Below are positions 1 through 8,573 of a DNA stretch of 33,722 nt, in pieces. The position numbers and the translations under genes were made by a program. The notes under the pieces are model-generated. The model was not told the origin of the DNA and ran no database searches. It saw only the letters and a program-made list of their open reading frames with translations. This DNA comes from Clostridium muellerianum (lineage in GTDB: Bacteria > Bacillota > Clostridia > Clostridiales > Clostridiaceae). How positions within the stretch are numbered: position 1 is the first letter of the stretch; each line of letters starts with the position of its first letter. The DNA lies in the NCBI RefSeq assembly GCF_012926525.1, contig NZ_JABBNI010000029.1, positions 1 to 33,722 on the forward strand. The letters are read 5' to 3'.

Positions 1-257
1 ATCAAGCATGGTACTCACTTACTCTTATACACTCTCTATCTATACTATCTTATCCTTGTATAATACTACTATTCTGTATAGTTATATTATTATTTACTAT
101 CTATACTATAATCACTAAAGATAACATATATTAATTGCACCTCTTCATATGTATCTTTTATGTTCATTATATTAAAAGATATATATATAATCAATGATTC
201 CCAATATAACACAAATGCAAACTTCAATTTATTTTGTGTAAATAAGCTTAGTTATCA

Positions 258-347
258 TTCCACCAGGTGATTAACCATTATTTGATTGGTGAAATGTCTT
301 TTCACCGTTTATGGTAAAGAAATTTGGATTTCTATCAAATTTTTTTT
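258..347. other. Structured non-coding segment with nested hairpins
   Basis: The first 400 bases hold no convincing gene. Within them, GGTGAAA (288-294) pairs with TTTCACC (300-306), and this hairpin is nested inside an outer ACCAT/ATGGT pairing (about 274-315). A second hairpin, AAATTTG (320-326) with CAAATTT (336-342), is followed by a T run to 347. Read on the plus strand this could be the 3' end and terminator of a transcript entering from the left, or a small RNA. The terminator stem has only one G-C pair, so the call is weak. The arms are seen; the function is inferred. Confidence 0.3.
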
Positions 348-402
348 GTCTTATATATACCAGGAAAAATTTTTTCTAGCTCTGGTTAAGAATATAGATA
401 TG

Positions 403-455
403 AACTATAAAAATAAGATGATGGCAATTTAGCACATCATCTTATTTTTATAGTT
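403..455 (-). terminator. Terminator hairpin overlapping the end of the GGDEF-EAL gene
   Basis: A perfect 21-bp inverted repeat has arms at 403-423 and 435-455 and an 11-base loop. The right arm contains the stop codon (448-450) and the last codons of the minus-strand gene, so the hairpin forms at once at the end of the coding sequence. The stem is AT-rich at the base, with a GATGATG/CATCATC core near the loop. A minus-strand Rho-independent terminator is the simplest reading. Confidence 0.7.
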
Positions 456-3378
456 GGTCATGACTGATCTTATCTAAAAAGTTGTCATCATATATTTTTT
501 CTGCATCTTCTACCTCTAGTGGTTTACTAAACAGGTATCCCTGAATATAGTGGCATCCAGCTGCTTTTAGACGTTTATATTGAACTACATCTTCTATACC
601 TTCTGCTATTACTTCTAAGTTTAAGCTTTTGGCAAGGAAAATCAAACTGTCTATTACTTTTACATTTTCAAATTCTAAAAATTTGTCATTTAAGGATTTA
701 TCTAATTTTATTTTATCTACTGGCAAAAAGGTTAAATAATTAAGAGAGGAGTAGCCTGTACCAAAATCATCTAGTAAAATTTGTATTCCCAATGATTTTA
801 GTTTATTAATAAATGCTATATTTTTTTCTTTTTCCTCTAAAAATATGCTTTCTGTTATTTCTATTTCTATATATTTAGCTTCTACATTTGCTTCTTTTAA
901 TGTATTTTCTAGAAATTTAATGTAATTTAAGTCATTTAATTGCTTTGGAGAAAAATTAATGGAAATAGGCTTTATATCTAATCCTTTCTTTTTCCATTTG
1001 CTTATTTGGTTAATTGACTCTTTTGTAACCCACCTTCCAATTTCTACAATAAGTCCTGTTTCTTCAGCTACGGGTATAAATTGTCCAGGCGATATATGTT
1101 TATTTTTTAGCCTTAGAAGAGCCTCAAAACCTACAATTTTTCCTGTAAAAGTACATACTTGAGGCTGATATAATAGCTTTAACTCCTCTTTTTTTAGAGC
1201 ATTTCTTAAAATACCTTCTATTTTCATCTTTTCCTGTAGTTTTTCTGTCATTTCTTCTTTGAAGAACATATAGTTGTTTTTTCCTAAATTTTTTACTTTA
1301 TACATAGCCATATCCGCATTCATGAGTAATTGGCTAACCTCATTACTATGAAAAGGGTATAGGGTAATTCCCATACTACAGCTCAGGTAGGTTTCTTCTC
1401 CTTCAATTATTATCTTATTCTTAAATATATTCATTATCTGTTTTGCATAATTTTCAATTACGTCAATATCTTTTTCACCCTGGACTAAAATAAAGAATTC
1501 ATCTCCTCCAAATCTTGATACAAAAACTTTTTCATCTTTAATGTTTTCAAGTTCTTCTGCAATTTTTTTTAATACTTTATCTCCATATAAATGGCCTAAA
1601 GTATCATTAATACCTTTGAAGTTATCAAGATCTAAAAGCATCACCGCACCATAGTTACTTTCAACTATATCTTCTTCTAATTTTTGCATAAGTTTTCTTC
1701 GATTAGGTAAACCTGTTAAAGGATCATGATAAGCAATATGGCTTATATACTCTTCCTGTCCTTTCATGGAAGTAATATCTAACACAATACCGTTTATCAG
1801 CTTTATATCATTGTTACTATCAAAAATTCCTTTACCCCGAATTAATAACCACTTTAAGTTACCAAAAATGTCTGTAATTTTCACCTGAATATGTATTTCT
1901 TCTTTTTCGCCTCTTATATATTTTACTATCTCTTTTATTAATTTTTCTTCATCTTTTAAACTTAAAAATTTTTTTAAAGTTGTATAAATGTTTTCTTTTT
2001 CCTTAGTGGCTCTCCCTATAATATTTTTGAATCCTTCTAAAAAATATATATTTTCATCTTCCATATCAAATTCCCACACAGCACTATTAGTTCCTTCAAT
2101 GGCAATTTCATATTTTTGTCTTAAGCTTTCTAATTTTTCTGTGTAGCTTTGTATTTCATCGTATTGAGCTCTAAGCTCTTCTTCTGATGCTGCCAGTTGC
2201 TGATAGGTTGCTGATATTTCTTCATTTGAAGACTGTAATTTTTCCTGATTTTCTTTTAACTCATAAAAATAGCTAGAGGTTTTATCTAATATATTGTTTA
2301 TAGAAGAAGCTACACCAAAAAAAGTGTCACTTTCTGTTAAAGGCAGCCTATATCCTAAATGTCTTTCTATATCAATTCCATTAATGGATTTATTTAATCT
2401 ATTTACAGGCTTAATAATATTTCTATTTTTTACCCATAAAAGTAATAAAATCATTATAATAGCTATAATAGACGACTTTATGGCAAGCATATAAATAGAG
2501 TAATAAACTTTTTCTGTAGAAAGGCTTAATACAAGAACATTATTGGCCTTTCCGCTGGTAACCACAGGAACATATATTGTCAAAGCTTTTATATTCGCCT
2601 TTTTATAATAAGAATCTTTTTTAGCTATATTTCCTTTAAGCGCCTCTTGCATTTCCGGTTCTTTATCCTTATCATATACAATTCCAATGTCTTTTTTTTC
2701 TGAATCTGCAATGGCTTTTAAGTTTTTGTCAACGAAAATTACATGAAGAACATTTTCTCCTAGGGTCAATTTTTCAACTAAAGTTTGATAGTTAAATTTT
2801 TGCGTGAGATTTTCCACCTCATTGGCAGTTATACCTATCTGGATAAAGGTGCCATCAGAGTTTTTAAAGTATCCATACTTTTTATAGTTAAGTGACTCTG
2901 TATCCATTCTTATGTCTTCCATGTATTCGGTTTTGTTGCTTATTCTAAAGTTTTCTACTGGATGGTTTTTTGTTGGTTTCCAACCTAAATAGCGGTCAAC
3001 ATTTGTATAAATAATGGTACCTTCAGGTGAAAACCAGTTTATTTCGGATACATCAAGATCATTTGATATTTCTTTTAACAAGTCATTACTCAAATTATTT
3101 TGATCCATCATTATAACTTTCCCAACTCTTCTGATTCTATCTTCTATGAGTTTGTTGATTATTTCTAATGAATTAGCATTTCCTTCTACCTGCAAAACAG
3201 TTTGTTTGGATAGGTTTATTCCATCCTGTTTCACCTGCCTAAGCAGCAAATTTTTACTTGTGTAATAACTAATTATACTTATTGTAAATATGGCAATTAA
3301 TCCGATGAACAATGGCATATAAATTAATTTATATTTATTTACTATAGTTTTTTTTCTTTGAAGTTTCCAATTACCCAT
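448..3378 (-). CDS. Membrane sensor with PAS, GGDEF and EAL domains (c-di-GMP turnover)
   Basis: This 976-residue protein should make and/or break cyclic di-GMP at the membrane. Order: TM1 (about 18-40), an extracytoplasmic Cache-like sensor region (about 42-290), TM2 (about 296-317), a HAMP-like linker, a coiled coil (about 370-420), a PAS-like domain with PAC (about 421-540), GGDEF (about 545-705) and EAL (about 720-965). The GGDEF signature is intact at 624-628, without an RxxD inhibitory site just before it. The EAL motif (752-754), EITES (840-844), DDFGTGYSS (870-878) and QGYLFSKP (946-953) are all present, so the phosphodiesterase half looks catalytically complete. AAGGAG precedes the ATG with good spacing. 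It is transcribed alone and divergently from the GNAT gene. Which activity dominates and what the Cache region binds cannot be read here. Confidence 0.93.
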   Translation of the reverse strand: MGNWKLQRKKTIVNKYKLIYMPLFIGLIAIFTISIISYYTSKNLLLRQVKQDGINLSKQTVLQVEGNANSLEIINKLIEDRIRRVGKVIMMDQNNLSNDLLKEISNDLDVSEINWFSPEGTIIYTNVDRYLGWKPTKNHPVENFRISNKTEYMEDIRMDTESLNYKKYGYFKNSDGTFIQIGITANEVENLTQKFNYQTLVEKLTLGENVLHVIFVDKNLKAIADSEKKDIGIVYDKDKEPEMQEALKGNIAKKDSYYKKANIKALTIYVPVVTSGKANNVLVLSLSTEKVYYSIYMLAIKSSIIAIIMILLLLWVKNRNIIKPVNRLNKSINGIDIERHLGYRLPLTESDTFFGVASSINNILDKTSSYFYELKENQEKLQSSNEEISATYQQLAASEEELRAQYDEIQSYTEKLESLRQKYEIAIEGTNSAVWEFDMEDENIYFLEGFKNIIGRATKEKENIYTTLKKFLSLKDEEKLIKEIVKYIRGEKEEIHIQVKITDIFGNLKWLLIRGKGIFDSNNDIKLINGIVLDITSMKGQEEYISHIAYHDPLTGLPNRRKLMQKLEEDIVESNYGAVMLLDLDNFKGINDTLGHLYGDKVLKKIAEELENIKDEKVFVSRFGGDEFFILVQGEKDIDVIENYAKQIMNIFKNKIIIEGEETYLSCSMGITLYPFHSNEVSQLLMNADMAMYKVKNLGKNNYMFFKEEMTEKLQEKMKIEGILRNALKKEELKLLYQPQVCTFTGKIVGFEALLRLKNKHISPGQFIPVAEETGLIVEIGRWVTKESINQISKWKKKGLDIKPISINFSPKQLNDLNYIKFLENTLKEANVEAKYIEIEITESIFLEEKEKNIAFINKLKSLGIQILLDDFGTGYSSLNYLTFLPVDKIKLDKSLNDKFLEFENVKVIDSLIFLAKSLNLEVIAEGIEDVVQYKRLKAAGCHYIQGYLFSKPLEVEDAEKIYDDNFLDKISHDQL

Positions 3379-3746
3379 AACTTTCTCCTTATGGAATTTA
3401 CAAAATGTGATTTAATGATAGTTTAATTACTGTTAATTTATTCGACATAATATCTTAAATTCCTTTGATTTATGAGACTTTTTTTTAAGTGATTTTATAT
3501 TTGAATGTTGTTTTGCATAAAGTGCATTTAAGTCAAAAGAAGTCAATTACATTAGATTAACAAAATTCATAACTTTTTTTAGTAATTGAAAGCTTTAAAC
3601 TTAAAATAAAAAAAGTAAAGTATCGAGCGAATAAAGTTACATGGACATTATGATATAATTTTCATATATTTTAAATTGCAGTTGTAATATGCTGTGAATG
3701 AAAAAACGTATATATAATAATAAAAGAGAAATGGAGGGATACAGAC
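3379..3746. other. Divergent intergenic region, no gene seen
   Basis: These 368 AT-rich bases separate two divergent genes. Ribosome binding sites lie at each edge (AAGGAG at 3388-3393 for the minus gene, GGAGG at 3733-3737 for the plus gene). A TATAAT at 3713-3718 could be a -10 box for the GNAT gene, but no matching -35 was found at the usual distance. No open frame of useful length or clear hairpin was noticed. Confidence 0.5.
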
Positions 3747-4244
3747 ATGATAGAAACAAAGCGGTTATATATAGTTGATGCAACAGAAGCAGATATCAAA
3801 ACTATTATTGAGTTGGAGAGCCATAAAGATAATCGTAATTTCCTTTGGATTGGTACGTATGAGGAGCATAAGGCCGAAATTGAAGATAAAAATCACCTGC
3901 TTTTTGTATTTAGACGAAAAGAGGATAATTTAATTATTGGATATGCCTTAGTCAGATTAAATTTTAAATCTGAAATTTTTGAGTTGCGAAGAATCGCTAT
4001 TTCCCACAAAGGAATGGGATATGGCAAAGAATCTATGATTGCATTACTAAAATATGCATTTGAAGATAGAAATATCAATCGTTTTTGGTTAGATGTATAC
4101 CCAGATAATGTGATAGGAATTAAACTTTATGAACGAATTGGAATGCATCGTGACGGGGTTTTAAGACAGAATTATAAATCTGAACGGGGTTATTTGGATC
4201 AGATCATATATTCTATGCTAAAGAGTGAATATTTTCAAAAGTAG
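3747..4244 (+). CDS. GNAT-family N-acetyltransferase
   Basis: The 165-residue product is a typical single-domain GNAT enzyme that would transfer an acetyl group from acetyl-CoA to an amine. Motif A, which binds the CoA pyrophosphate, is visible as RRIAISHKGMGYGKESM (residues about 87-103). The C-terminal part has the usual motif B pattern, LDVYPDNVIGIKLYERIGM, found in RimJ/RimL-like and diamine-acetyltransferase-like members. GGAGG sits nine bases before the ATG. It appears monocistronic, and nothing next to it indicates the substrate, which may be a protein N-terminus, an antibiotic or a small amine. Confidence 0.88.
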   Translation: MIETKRLYIVDATEADIKTIIELESHKDNRNFLWIGTYEEHKAEIEDKNHLLFVFRRKEDNLIIGYALVRLNFKSEIFELRRIAISHKGMGYGKESMIALLKYAFEDRNINRFWLDVYPDNVIGIKLYERIGMHRDGVLRQNYKSERGYLDQIIYSMLKSEYFQK

Positions 4245-4308
4245 TTGTTGGTAAGGTTCTTTTTTAATAGAATAATTTTTTAATAATCATGATAAATTAA
4301 CCATTTAA

Positions 4309-4434
4309 TTAATAAAAAATCATGAAAGATATGTGAGATTAGTGGATTTAGGAAGGAATGTTCAGGAACAGCTTGATGCTATTGTAAAGAATAATGAATA
4401 TGATGATATAATATCATCAAAGATAAAACCTTAA
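4309..4434 (+). pseudogene. Possible C-terminal gene remnant
   Basis: Between the GNAT gene and the next gene one frame stays open from just after a stop at 4306 to a TAA at 4432-4434. It reads like protein (for example RLVDLGRNVQEQLDAIVKNN) but has no start codon with a ribosome binding site. The composition looks more coding-like than the surrounding DNA, which suggests the tail of a lost gene. The family is not recognised. The rest of 4245-4530 shows nothing clear. Confidence 0.22.
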
Positions 4435-4530
4435 TTGAAAATTATTATAGAATAATAATCATAAAAAGGAGTTAATTTTATAGTATTACATCATTCATAT
4501 TTTAAAATATATAATAAAAGAGGTTATAGT

Positions 4531-5409
4531 ATGCCACGAAATGAAATTTTAGATAAATTGATTTTAGGGAAAATCATTGCCCCAAATGCAGCAGATGCTT
4601 TGAAAAATAATCCTGACTTTAGTGATTTGTTAATGTACTTTAGCAATATGGATAGAGCATATTGTTGGGTTAATGGTTTCTCTTATGAACTAAGATTAGA
4701 TGAAAAGTCAGCTGTTTTTGATCGTTACAGAATGAATGAAGATTTATTTTTTAAACATGCAAAGAACTTTTCAAAACTTGTTAGTAAAGTTAGATATGGT
4801 ATTGATTACTTTGAGCCTAAACAGGAGGTGTTAATGAAGATTCCTGAGCTTCTATCAAAGTATCTTGCTCCTATAAAATGGATAGAGAGTAATACTTCTA
4901 TGTTATCAGATATTCAACTGGGAGGTCTATTGATTACAATTGGTAAAATGCTGCTTCAAGAAAAGAAACAGGAGAATACACAATGTATTATGCAGGAGAA
5001 AAATGAAATATCAAAAGTACAAGAGTTACCAGATGATAGTTCTTGGATAGAATTTGCTGAAAAGACTCTTGAAGTGTGTAGAGGTTTTATACAGGAAGAA
5101 GGTATTACAGTTGAAGAACTTTATCCTCTTTTATGTAATGAGGATGCTACCGATATTGTTGATTTTACAATGGACATAGAAAATCCAGATATTCTTGTGC
5201 TTGCAAACCATATAATTAATATAACACTATTCATACTTACACTTGCTATTTATAAGGAAGGAGGTATAGGGTGTCCACTCCCTGAAATACTTGATAGTTT
5301 TCAGGGAGAAGATATGTCAGAAATATTTGTGACATATTTGCTTGATATGATGCAGGATAAAGTAATTGACAAAAAGAAAATGTTAGTTTGTCTAAAACAC
5401 TCAATTTAG
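4531..5409 (+). CDS. Conserved-type hypothetical protein, 292 aa
   Basis: I do not recognise this protein family. The 292-residue product is acidic, mostly alpha-helical by composition, and has no signal peptide. One hydrophobic stretch near residues 228-245 (ILVLANHIINITLFILTLAI) could be a membrane segment or a buried helix. A low-complexity, charged linker at about 145-170 separates an N-terminal part (with YCWVNGFSYELRLDEKS near residue 44) from a C-terminal helical part. AGAGG lies upstream of the ATG. A 12-bp perfect palindrome, GCCTATATAGGC (5409-5420), starts at its stop codon. The next gene is a chemoreceptor, but it has its own promoter, so a functional link is not established. Confidence 0.6.
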   Translation: MPRNEILDKLILGKIIAPNAADALKNNPDFSDLLMYFSNMDRAYCWVNGFSYELRLDEKSAVFDRYRMNEDLFFKHAKNFSKLVSKVRYGIDYFEPKQEVLMKIPELLSKYLAPIKWIESNTSMLSDIQLGGLLITIGKMLLQEKKQENTQCIMQEKNEISKVQELPDDSSWIEFAEKTLEVCRGFIQEEGITVEELYPLLCNEDATDIVDFTMDIENPDILVLANHIINITLFILTLAIYKEGGIGCPLPEILDSFQGEDMSEIFVTYLLDMMQDKVIDKKKMLVCLKHSI

Positions 5410-5499
5410 CCTATATAGGCCACATGTATAAAAAACGACATAATTACACAAATATTATCAAAATATTATATTTTTCGCGCAATTACAACATTTATGTGT

Positions 5500-5505
5500 T
5501 ATAAT
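5500..5505 (+). promoter_or_regulatory. Extended -10 promoter element for the chemoreceptor gene
   Basis: TATAAT at 5500-5505 is preceded by TG with one base between, an extended -10. There is no good -35 box. An in-frame ATG at 5494 lies upstream of or within this element, which argues that translation starts downstream at 5551. Confidence 0.45.
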
Positions 5506-5550
5506 TATAATATCAAAAATTATATTTGGGTAGTAAAAATGGAGGTTTAT

Positions 5551-7228
5551 ATGCTAGGCAAATTAGAAAACTTTAAACTTAAGAATTTGGTTATCTCTCT
5601 AACAATATCAGCAATTGTATCTACATTAATTGTAGGAGTCTTTGGATATTTTAATATGAGGGCTTTAGATAAACAAGTGGGTGAGATGTATGCCGAATAC
5701 CTTGTTCCTGTAGCAGATATTGGAAATATCAGAAGTAACTTTTATCAGATTAAAGCTGAGGATATTTCATCCAAGATGAATAAGTCTAGTGATTTGTCAT
5801 CTAAAATTAAAACTTATAGAGATAACATTGATAAGTATTTAAGTGACTTTGAAAAAACTAAAATGGATGAAGAAGAAAGTAAGAGTTTAAATGATTTTAA
5901 ATCAAGTTATAGTTTTTTTAAAAATTTTTGGGATAATCCAACTAATATTTCTCAAGAAAATCTCAATCAAATTCAGGATCAAGAAACAAAAATAGAAACA
6001 AGCTTAAAGAATTTGCAAACATATGAAGAAGAACTTGCCCTAAAAAATAAGAAAATATGTGCTGCAGCATATAGTGCGGCTGAAAGACTTATGTTAGTTA
6101 TATTTGTATTGTCACTGGTGATATTTACCTTAATTGCATACATAATAATTTTAATTATAAATAAATCATCAAAGGGAATGGTAAAAAATTTACAACAGAT
6201 TGCAGCAGGAAACTTTACCATAAAATTAGATTGTGATAGTAAAAATGAATTTGGATTAATGAATTCCTCTCTAGAAAAGACTTTAATAAATGTATCCGAT
6301 ATGATTAAAAATGTAAAAAATGTTGCTAATAATGTAAATGATCAGTCAAAGACTCTGTCATCTGTATCAGAAGAAATGGCAGCATCATCACAAAATGTTG
6401 CACTGTCAGTTCAGGAAGTTTCAAAAGCAAATGAATCTCAGTCAGGAGAGTTATTTGATATCAATTCAAAATTAAATGAATTTGGTAATCGAATTCAAAA
6501 TATAGTGAATGCTGTAAAAACTATTGATGATCATTCATTAAATATAAATACTATGGCTAGTGAGAGTGATGTAAAACTGGAGGCTTTAATTGGATCTGTA
6601 AATGATTTAATTGATTCATTTAAGGAATTTACAGAAAAAATGAATGCATTAGGTGTTAAAATTAGCAAAATAAATGAGATTACAAATTATATTAACAATA
6701 TTTCAGAGCAAACCAATCTTTTAGCTTTAAATGCATCAATTGAGGCAGCAAGAGCAGGGAAAAGGATTTTCTATTGTTGCAGAAGAAATAAAAAAATTAG
6801 CAGAGGAAAGTAAAGGGTCAACAGCAAATATAAGTAAGTTAACTTCAGATATAGAGCATGATACTTCACAAATAGTAAATATGACTGACTTCATGAATGA
6901 TAAATTAATTGAACAATCAAATGTTGTTGCAACATCATTAGGTTCATTTAAAAAGATTATTTCAGCTGTTGAACTTATAATTCCAGAAATTAATGAAGTA
7001 ACTGCATCAGTTTCAGATTTAGATGAGGAAAAGAGTAATATAATAAGCAAAGTAAGTAATACGTCTTCATTGGCAGAAGAGATAAGTGCTTCATCGGAAG
7101 AAATGGTGGCTTCATCAGAAGAATTATCTCATTCTACAACTGAAGTATCAAAAGCTGCTTCTGTTTTAAATAATGCCACAGAAGAAATGATCTCATCTGT
7201 AAATAGGTTTAAGCTGAAAGAGTCTTAA
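5551..7228 (+). pseudogene. Methyl-accepting chemotaxis protein, frameshifted
   Basis: This gene encodes a transmembrane chemoreceptor interrupted by a frameshift near 6751-6770. Start choice: ATG 5551 has GGAGG (5541-5545) five bases upstream. The N-terminal frame gives TM1 (about residues 13-35), a four-helix-bundle-like periplasmic domain, TM2 (about 180-203), HAMP and most of the signalling domain up to NASIEAARAG, then runs out of frame and stops at 6813. The second frame resumes with QGKGFSIVAEEIKKLAEES and continues to 7228. The family normally reads AARAGEQGKGF here. The DNA has one AGAGCAGG (6751-6758) where two tandem copies would encode that motif. Adding 8 bp restores one frame of 561 residues, a normal length. 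The break lies at the hairpin tip that contacts CheA/CheW, so the truncated protein (420 residues) should not signal. Confidence 0.88.
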
Positions 7229-7251
7229 AATAGTTTCATAGGATTTATGAA

Positions 7252-7290
7252 AACACTGTAAAATTCAAATTAGAATTTTATAGTGTTTTT
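7252..7290 (+). terminator. Terminator after the chemoreceptor gene
   Basis: AACACTGTAAAATTC (7252-7266) pairs with GAATTTTATAGTGTT (7273-7287) with one G-U pair and a six-base loop, followed by T residues. The rest of the gap to 7698 is AT-rich and holds only the lipase promoter. Confidence 0.85.
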
Positions 7291-7594
7291 TAGTTTACAA
7301 TATAAAAATGGTGCGACACAAAGAGCAGGAAAAGCTTTAATCTTAACCTTTTGCTAAGACTAATAATAAAACAATTTAGCTTAATGTGAATAAATGCTTA
7401 TCTTATATTCCTATGTAAAAGTTAAAATTAGTAATTTTAGTTGCACAACAAGTATTGATAATTTTATAATTTAGCTCTTAAAAGTTAAGGCGAAGCTTGC
7501 TGTTTTATTATACTAAATTTAAAACAGGTTATTTTTTATTTTATCTAATAGATACTTTTTGTTGACATCTTTGCTTTGATATAGATAAAAGATA

Positions 7595-7623
7595 TTGAAA
7601 ATTATCAAAAAATCGTATATAAT
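7595..7623 (+). promoter_or_regulatory. Sigma-A-type promoter for the lipase gene
   Basis: TTGAAA (7595-7600) and TATAAT (7618-7623) are separated by exactly 17 bases. A second possible -35, TTGACA, lies at 7562-7567, but its -10 partner is poorer. The leader to the ATG at 7699 would be about 70 bases. Confidence 0.6.
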
Positions 7624-7698
7624 TCAACTATATACAAAATTTACTATAAATGTTAGTTAATATACGATTAACTTACTAATTTTTAAGGGGGACTTTTC

Positions 7699-8322
7699 AT
7701 GAAAGCTAAAATTTTTACAAAAAGATTACTGTATAGTTTCTTAACAGTACTTATTACTTTTACTTTGATTTTAGGTTTTACAAAGGTAAAACCGGTATGT
7801 GCAAAAACGGAGCATAATCCAGTGGTATTTGTACATGGACTTGGAGGTGCAAGTTATAATTTTGTTTTTATTGAGAATTATTTATTAACACAAGGATGGT
7901 CACGAAATGAGTTGTTTGCTGTGGATTTACCGGATAAGGTTTTAGATCCAGCTAACAATTTTGTTAATAGCGCTGTTCTTAATACTTATATTGATAATGT
8001 ATTAAAAAGCACTGGTAAAAGTAAGGTAGATATAGTGGCTCATAGCATGGGTGGAGCTAATAGTTTATATTATATAAATTATTTAAAGGGAGTTAATAAA
8101 GTAGACAAGCTTGTTACCCTTGGTGGAGCAAATGGATTAGTTACTTCTACAGCTCCAAAAGGAGTAGCTGTGACTTCTATTTATAGTTCAAATGATATGG
8201 TTGTAGCAAACTATTTATCTTATCTTAATGGAGCTAACAATATAAGAATTTCTGGTGTTGGTCATATTGGACTTTTAGCTAATAACACAGTAAATACATT
8301 AATAGTAAGAGCTCTTAAGTAA
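7699..8322 (+). CDS. Secreted triacylglycerol lipase, LipA-like (family I.4)
   Basis: The 207-residue product is a small secreted alpha/beta-hydrolase that should hydrolyse ester bonds of triacylglycerols or short-chain esters outside the cell. A Sec signal peptide (about 1-35) ends at VCA before KTEHN. The mature chain begins with HNPVVFVHGLGGASYNF, which carries the oxyanion loop. The nucleophile is Ser116 in AHSMGG, where Ala replaces the usual first Gly of the lipase pentapeptide, as in Bacillus subtilis LipA. Asp166 (YSSNDMVV) and His189 (GVGHIGLL) complete the triad. Length and the order of motifs follow the minimal lid-less lipase of Bacillus almost throughout. AAGGGGG precedes the ATG. 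The gene is monocistronic, with its own promoter and terminator. Confidence 0.93.
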   Translation: MKAKIFTKRLLYSFLTVLITFTLILGFTKVKPVCAKTEHNPVVFVHGLGGASYNFVFIENYLLTQGWSRNELFAVDLPDKVLDPANNFVNSAVLNTYIDNVLKSTGKSKVDIVAHSMGGANSLYYINYLKGVNKVDKLVTLGGANGLVTSTAPKGVAVTSIYSSNDMVVANYLSYLNGANNIRISGVGHIGLLANNTVNTLIVRALK

Positions 8323-8330
8323 TTTTTAGA

Positions 8331-8366
8331 AACTTCATTAAATTAAATTTTAATGAAGTTTTTTTT
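8331..8366 (+). terminator. Terminator after the lipase gene
   Basis: Perfect 12-bp arms AACTTCATTAAA (8331-8342) and TTTAATGAAGTT (8349-8360) with a six-base loop and six T residues. Confidence 0.9.
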
Positions 8367-8488
8367 GTTGCTTATAAACACATTTTATCAACAGTTTTTT
8401 GTGGTTTGTATCCAGTCAAAGTAGATTGAAAAAAGGTTATTTTGGATCTTGACAAGGAAAGTAATAAGAGATAGAATTAGAACAAGCT

Positions 8489-8554
8489 TTACACAGTGTG
8501 TAAGATTACCATGTGTGTATATTTGTATAATGTATAAAATAAGTATTATACAAA
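8489..8554 (+). promoter_or_regulatory. Candidate TetR operators over the promoter of the TetR operon
   Basis: Two inverted repeats precede the TetR gene. One is a 15-bp palindrome with arms TTACACA/TGTGTAA around a central G (8489-8503). The second has perfect 10-bp arms TTTGTATAAT (8522-8531) and ATTATACAAA (8545-8554) and encloses TATAAT and TATAAA boxes. Their position suits autoregulation by the TetR protein. GGAGGTG (8562-8568) is the ribosome binding site. The symmetry is seen; the binding is inferred. Confidence 0.5.
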
Positions 8555-8573
8555 ATGTACTGGAGGTGTAAAA

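Noticed and set aside
959-1162. Short plus-strand open frame inside the EAL region
   Set aside because: It is antisense to a domain with complete catalytic motifs and has no ribosome binding site or family resemblance; the same holds for other antisense frames within strong genes.
5494-5550. Earlier ATG for the chemoreceptor
   Set aside because: It overlaps the promoter -10 element and lacks a ribosome binding site; ATG 5551 has GGAGG at good spacing.
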